Origin: Trichoplax adhaerens
Taxonomy: Eukaryota > Placozoa > Uniplacotomia > Trichoplacea > Trichoplacidae
DNA length: 64,000 nt
Direction of reading: 5' to 3'
Assembly: GCF_000150275.1 (NCBI RefSeq)
Contig: NW_002060952.1
Location: 1,038,640-1,102,639 of the forward strand
How positions within the stretch are numbered: the first letter of the stretch is position 1; each line of letters begins with the position of its first letter. This document shows, one piece after another, positions 58,301 through 64,000 of the stretch. The notes under the pieces were generated by a model. The model was not told the origin of the DNA and did not search any database. It was given only the letters and a program-made list of their open reading frames with translations. A program made the position numbers and the translations under genes.

Positions 58301-60699
58301 TACATGCAAGTATGCTTTATTGCGTCATATTCTGGTAGCTCATGACTACTGACTACTTCGAGACGAGTGTTTTAATTTAAATTCATTAATGCAAGTAAAT
58401 ATGCGATAGCATGAGCAATGAACACAGCGATCTACTGTGCCCAGTATAAGGGATGACTTGATAATCATGATCAGGAACGTAGTGCTGTTGTACGTCAGAT
58501 TACATGTTAACCTGTGTCAACATGATAGTAAGAACACATGTGCAATAATGGCGTTGATAGCTTAATTAAGATTGTATGGCCAAATATTTTACAGTAACTA
58601 AAATCGTAACAATACCGTAATGTTAATACTATTGTATGTTATGAATATATGCAGAAACCGTTACTAAAACTGGCTTGGTAATGGTCTGTGGTGAGATTAC
58701 TTCTAAAGCTGTAGTAGATTACCAGAGAGTCATCCGGAGTACAATTGAGAAAATTGGATATGACGATTCTGCAAAAGGTTCGTACGTAGTACAGTATCAA
58801 ACTACTAATACTGCTTGTTGAAGAAATGATTATTAGATGATAGGATCAATACCTTTTTACAAGTTTATTAGGATTGCAAATTTATTCAAGTAATCAATTG
58901 TATTTTTAGGCTTCGATCACAAAACCTGTAACGTTTTGGTGGCTCTAGAAGAGCAGAGCCCAGAGATTGCCAAGTCTGTGCATTTGAATAAAAGTCCAGA
59001 AGAAATTGGTGCCGGTGATCAGGTACCGCACTGTATAGAACCCATCATCACAATTGTTATAATTTCACTTTTGGATAAAGTCTTTGAAGGTTTATTACCT
59101 TTCTTTTAAAAGTGCAGCAAGCAACTTGCAAGAAGATTTGTGTCTCATATGCTTTTATATCTTTAAAAGGGAATGATGTTCGGCTATGCTACCGATGAGG
59201 CAGAAGAATGCATGCCTTTGACTTGTGTTTTAGCTCACCAGTTGAATCAAAAGATGGCAGAGTTGAGACGTAATGGAGTCGCTTCTTGGCTACGTCCTGA
59301 TTCTAAAACCCAGGTAATACTGATCGCAGTAAAAGTAGATATTTTGCTATGTTGATGTTTTATACTAATTGTAATATTAGCAAATAGTCAACCTTTTTTT
59401 CAAGAATGGATGTCTGTCTAATTTACATCTGACTTAGGTTACTATTGAATATCGGGATGAGAATGGGGCTTGCATTCCATTACGCGTTCATACTGTTGTC
59501 GTTTCCGTACAACATTCCGAATCGATGTCTGAAAGAATGGACGATCTGAAGAAATTGATTATGGAAAAAGTTATCAAAGTAAGTATATACATAAAATAAT
59601 AACTATTGATTAAGTATTATAATAGAATAACGCCTTAATATTCCACATTATCACGATACTCTTAGGCAGTAATACCTGCAAAATATATAACGGATGAGAC
59701 CATCTATCATATCATGCCTTCTGGCCAGTTTGTGATTGGTGGCCCTCAGGTAAATCGTTTATCCTCAAACTAATTCTTCAGTTACAAGCAATAAAATTGA
59801 ATATCGATTTTTAAAAACTAGACAATACCTCATTCTTCAAGAGACATAATATTTTATGAATTTTTATCATGAATTTTAGGGAGATGCCGGTTTAACAGGA
59901 CGTAAAATTATTGTTGACACCTACGGCGGTTGGGGAGCCCACGGTGGAGGAGCTTTTTCTGGCAAAGATTCTTCAAAGGTTGATAGATCGGCTGCTTATG
60001 CTGCGCGTTGGATAGCTAAATCTTTAGTTCATGCCAAACTATGCAAGAGAGCACTCATTCAGGTTAGTGATTTGTGACTGATTTGATGCTATAAATTTTG
60101 TGTACAGTTCAAAATTTTACGATAGCGATTAGCACTAATAATATTCATGTATAACTGTTAATGCAATTTTTCTAGATATCATATGCTATTGGCGTTGCCG
60201 AACCACTATCTGTTGCAGTTTGGCACTATGGTACAAGCAAGAAGACTACTGCAGAGTTGTTAGAAATTATTCACAAGAATTTCGATTTGCGGCCAGGCTG
60301 CATCGTACGGTATGTGCCAATTTTTTTTTATTTGTACATGTACGTATATTATAAATTCTAAGGAGGCTCTTTGGTATATTACTTCATTTTTAATCGAAAA
60401 TGGAACTGTTATAATTTTTGTATTTAGTTAATTAATGCACTATATCGGAATGCCTATTTTAATTAATTAATAAATTTCTATTTACTGAGATGTTGTATAG
60501 GCATTGAGGAGGTGCGCTATGTACAATACTCGTATTAATAGGGTACTTTGACGATAACTAATTTTATTATTCGCTTGTGATTTAATATTATCACAGTGAC
60601 CTCGGATTGAAGAATCCAATATTCCAAGAGACCGCCAGCTATGGTCATTTCGGCAGGAATAAATTTCCATGGGAGAAGCCAAAACAACTAAATCTTTAA
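55324..60699 (+). CDS. S-adenosylmethionine synthetase (methionine adenosyltransferase)
   Basis: A cytosolic enzyme that makes S-adenosylmethionine from methionine and ATP with release of phosphate and pyrophosphate. Ten exons (55324-55396, 56187-56264, 58655-58777, 58910-59022, 59170-59313, 59438-59578, 59666-59749, 59880-60062, 60176-60309, 60597-60699) join in phase to 391 residues (human MAT2A 395). Signatures: [20 protein letters not shown] at the N-terminus, [18 protein letters not shown] in the middle, [22 protein letters not shown], then [22 protein letters not shown], and the C-terminal SYGHFGR before the stop. The ligand-binding histidine, lysines and aspartates in these motifs are intact. 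Start ATG 55324 gives a normal N-terminal extension. Intron 2 (2.4 kb) is repeat-rich. The exon 3 donor (G|GTTCGT) is non-consensus at +3, but the join is clearly right from the protein. Confidence 0.97.
57700..58040. repeat. GTAC-palindrome cluster with a short direct repeat in MAT intron 2
   Basis: TACTGTAC-type units surround two 23-base copies (57824-57846 and 57917-57939) starting CGTACAACCAGT and followed by a related TTTCTA stretch. They differ at a few bases. The long open frames here (57478-58138) are produced by stop-poor repeats and are not exons of the enzyme. Confidence 0.75.
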
Positions 60700-62687
60700 A
60701 GTTTCTTTCAAACGTGCAAGCATCCAAGTATCGATAAACAAGCCCTAGCTAGTACTTGGTGCTTTGTGTGGCCCATGTTTTTACTCATCTCGAGCTTTCG
60801 TATTGCACATTAAATAATCACTAGATAGCAATTAAGAGCAATGTGAAGTTAGTTACGCATTGGTAATTTTTATAATATATTCCTCTTTTGCTGAGACGTT
60901 TTTTGTAGATAAGATGAGCCTGTCAGCTGGCAGTTTGTCTTTGAAAGAATAAAATATACTACACGACTTATTTACTATTAAATGAAATTTCTGCTGGCTT
61001 AAAAAGTTTTAATGAACAGTACTACATTCGAAATCTTACTTCTGAGCCCCATGATCCTATGCGCTACAGGATGGCTCAGAATGCCTTCCGGATCGGTAAC
61101 GTCTTTCGTTATCGATAACTTTCAAAGTACAGATTTGTTACAGTGTATGACACTGTAATATTGAGATTAGAGTAGAAATGTCTATGTTAGGATAATTCTA
61201 TTGGTTTACCCTTACTTAGTGAGTTTCTAGTTTAGATATGTGGTGTTTTAATATAGCCTTAGCTTTCATGGCAGTGATATGCATACATGCAGCATACTGA
61301 AATTAGTAGTTAAATTAGGGAATCGAGAATAATCTTCTTACAATTTAAACCCCTGTGATTGTAACTTACTTATCGTAGATTATCGTGGAAATATTCCGTG
61401 ATAGAACATATTGTAATTTGACTGTGTTGTATTAGTCATTAGATGTCTATGTTCGTAAATACAGCGTCTTCATTAGGTAGCAGTAGGTAAAATTAGCTTC
61501 TGATGCATTAGAAGGTTTCAACGTTATTACTAACCAGGATCTCTAAACTATTGTAAAAGAGTATGTATATGCGGCATATCGTATAATAAAGTTCGTTCTT
61601 AAGGTTAGTGTTTAACGTAAAATACGATGCGTCTAAGTCTTTGTGTAGTCTACTAGTATAGAAAAAGTGTTCCTAATAAAGTAGATATTGCTCCTTGATA
61701 CGTGGTTTAGGGAATCGACTTATTGATAGTACATTACGTTATCTTGTTGCAAAGCTATTTCATAACAAGATTATTAATAGTATAGTGGCATAAATTTTTA
61801 CACTCAGGTAATCACGCTTTCGATGTTACAAGACCAATACCAAGTAATAGTGTTAGCTTAGTGTAAAGACACTGCTAATAGCGAAGTTGCGGGGCTATAA
61901 TGGGTTGAATAATTATTACAATGAATACGTCATAGCAGAATTTTTGTATCCAAGATAACGCGATCGATAGGTTACTAAAAAAGTGCTTTGCAAGCACAAG
62001 TACGGATGACGTACTATTACCGTTAGATTATCAATTTAATTTTTAAATCGTCTTCAAAGATGTTAGGATCATATCTTACATAATAAAAATCATATCAATT
62101 CTATGCAAAGTTGATTATGAATTGAAGACAAAGTACTGTAAGGATAACGATTAGAATACAGAGGCAGAAAACCCAAAGGTTCTAACATACATAAATCTAC
62201 AGTGATCAATGTGGCTCAAAGCAAAAAGCGAAATTTGATACAACTACTCAAGTAGCTAACATATCAATGAGCTATTTCTGCATTCTGAGATGAAATCAAA
62301 ACTTTTTATATATTTTTGGAACAATTGCACAGCACAAAATGGATTCATTGATATATCAAAGTTAATAAATTATGTGAGTGTCTTAATCAGAATAGGCGTA
62401 AAACAGTAATTCGTTTTGTGATCAATTCACTGTCGCGAAATACGTGCACAAGGAATACAGAGTAATCTATAGCGTAAATTATCCTTGATGCCAGATACGT
62501 CCTCCAAACCGAGTTGTGCAAATTTTAGTTTACTTTATCGTAGATTTTTGAAAATATGTACTACTAGTCTTTATAATGCTGATTTGATAGTACGAAAATT
62601 ATAATACAGAATGCTAACTGTTAATACTACTCCATCTTTAGCCAAGATGTTCAAAGAGTTTAAAATTTACTTCATTACAAACTTGAA
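60700..62687. other. Tail-to-tail spacer between the MAT and MOB1 genes
   Basis: 2 kb with no recognisable exons. It holds the 3' UTRs of both genes and otherwise looks like AT-rich unique sequence. Confidence 0.6.
60948..60953 (+). terminator. Candidate poly(A) signal of the MAT gene
   Basis: AATAAA 249 bases after the stop codon, in the right orientation and at a normal 3' UTR distance. Confidence 0.4.
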
Positions 62688-64000
62688 TTAATTTCCCTTT
62701 GCTGCGTCTCTTGTAATTAGCTTATCAATCAAATCTTGCAGCGGCGCTAATTCTCGACGATCAACCAAACTGAATTCTTGTACGAAATAGACAAAATGCT
62801 TGAATGAAGTATTTAAATGTGCTTCTTCGCCAAGACCCATGATTTGATTAAAATGATTGTAATATATATGAGCATACACTCGGAATAATCGCTTTAAAAT
62901 AGTTTTGGCAACCATGATGAAATTCTTAGGAAAAGGAACTCCTACAAAATAAATGATGTCATCGCTAATTAGATAAGTTAAATTATACAGTACAATATTG
63001 ATGATTTACTTTATGCGCCATTATGATTTCATAAGTTCATGTTAAAGTTAATCTGTAACATTTTCAGTATATCAATTGCTATTAATGCTACTTTTGGGTT
63101 TTTGGGTTCAAAATGATTCGGTTGATACTATTTCAATTGATGTAAAGGAAGGGACTTGATTGGTAATTAAAACGCAAAATACTAAATCGCAATTACGGAA
63201 TCCTTATTCATATAACACTAACCAATTTTGGAAGGAAATATAACTTCATCATCCATTTGCTCTTGTACCCAGGACATAAGGTAGTCAATGTAACGAGGAG
63301 CTGAACATTTGATTGGTTTTTTTATCTGTTGTCCGTCTGCCCAGTGATATTCATATCTATTCAAATTGTAAAGTTGGTATTTCATTGAACAGCTAGCTAG
63401 TTTCTAGTGTCTCCAATTCGATTAGTCTTAGTTTCAGTAAAATTGATCATAAAGTGGCTCTTCAAACTGTAAGCTTCACTTAACGCTTGCTGCTGAATAC
63501 TCACTTTGGCCCAGCTGACATTACTGGACAGGTAATTTCGGTGCAGAATTCGGTAATTGTTCCGTAAAGCATGTTGATTTGATTAAAAAAGTCAACAGCT
63601 GCAATATGAAGAAGAATGAGAAGGGGATGAGGAACCTTCTTAGCGTAAGCGAAGGCTACTATGCAGTACTACACGTATTCACTAATGCTATAACACATCG
63701 TATAAGGGAATTATTTTAAATCATTACAAATACGTCGTATATTCTTTGAAATGGTACTACAGTATAAGCGATTAGTGCGTCCATAGCTAGTGGCGATATA
63801 TGTTTCAACATGCTTCGTAAAATTACCGAATGACAATAAATACTTAGATACGGCATTAAATGTCAATTATTGATATCTAGTAAGAACGTCATCATGGAAA
63901 GCAGTAAAATTGCGGCAAAAATTCGATTTGATTACAAAGGCTAGATAGAAAGATTCTGCAAATAGTTAATGGTCAGGTATTTAATTTAAAATACTCACTA
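62688..64000 (-). CDS. MOB1: MOB1 kinase activator, C-terminal part (gene continues beyond the window)
   Basis: A scaffold and co-activator of NDR/LATS kinases in Hippo and mitotic-exit signalling. Three exons are complete: 63598-63505, 63356-63223 and 62941-62688. They read [52 protein letters not shown] and [20 protein letters not shown] through [12 protein letters not shown] to the stop. Zn-ligand residues of the family are present: the two Cys of CTEITC and the two His of HIYYNH. The last two bases of the window (64000-63999, read TA on the minus strand) precede a GTGAGT donor and would complete the Thr of TVDFF, so the next upstream exon starts exactly at the edge. About the first 40% of the protein is outside. 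Similarity is to MOB1A/B and not to MOB2-4. Confidence 0.95.

Overview
The window is animal nuclear DNA: AT-rich, with intron-dense protein genes whose exons join in phase through GT-AG junctions (and one GC-AG) into full-length homologues of metazoan proteins. It holds no bacterial, plasmid or organelle sequence. A PaxB-type gene (paired domain, octapeptide and complete homeodomain with Pax2/5/8-like DNA-contact residues) beside single-copy housekeeping genes, low transposon content and abundant GTAC palindromic repeats suggest an early-branching animal. A placozoan (Trichoplax/Hoilungia type) is my best guess, but this is inference and not shown by the sequence.

Layout: 2.8-9.2 kb (-), a 13-exon SLC6 neurotransmitter/amino-acid transporter. 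9.2-17.4 kb, non-coding, with a perfect 62-bp palindrome and a MITE-like inverted repeat. 17.4-23.1 kb (+), a 23-exon MELK-type protein kinase. 23.1-39.0 kb, a gene-poor block with a diverged tandem-repeat field and a clean solo LTR with target-site duplication; part of it may be a long first intron of the next gene. 39.0-41.8 kb (+), PaxB-like gene. 45.3-48.5 kb (+), ATAD1/Msp1 membrane AAA-ATPase. 49.1-51.6 kb (-), POLR3D/RPC4, a subunit of RNA polymerase III (5' end unresolved). 55.3-60.7 kb (+), S-adenosylmethionine synthetase. 62.7-64.0 kb (-), MOB1, cut by the window edge. SLC6/MELK are divergent; ATAD1/POLR3D and MAT/MOB1 are convergent.

The genes do not form a pathway. They are neighbours with separate roles: membrane transport, mitosis, development, mitochondrial protein quality control, Pol III transcription, methyl-donor supply and Hippo/mitotic-exit signalling. 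I reconstructed the exon structures by hand. Six of the seven models (SLC6, MELK, Pax, ATAD1, MAT and the visible part of MOB1) keep a consistent reading phase across every junction. No unmistakable new biological system was found. The most unusual items are the GTAC palindrome arrays ending just upstream of two gene starts, the long perfect palindrome, the tandem KEN boxes in MELK and the PaxB gene architecture.
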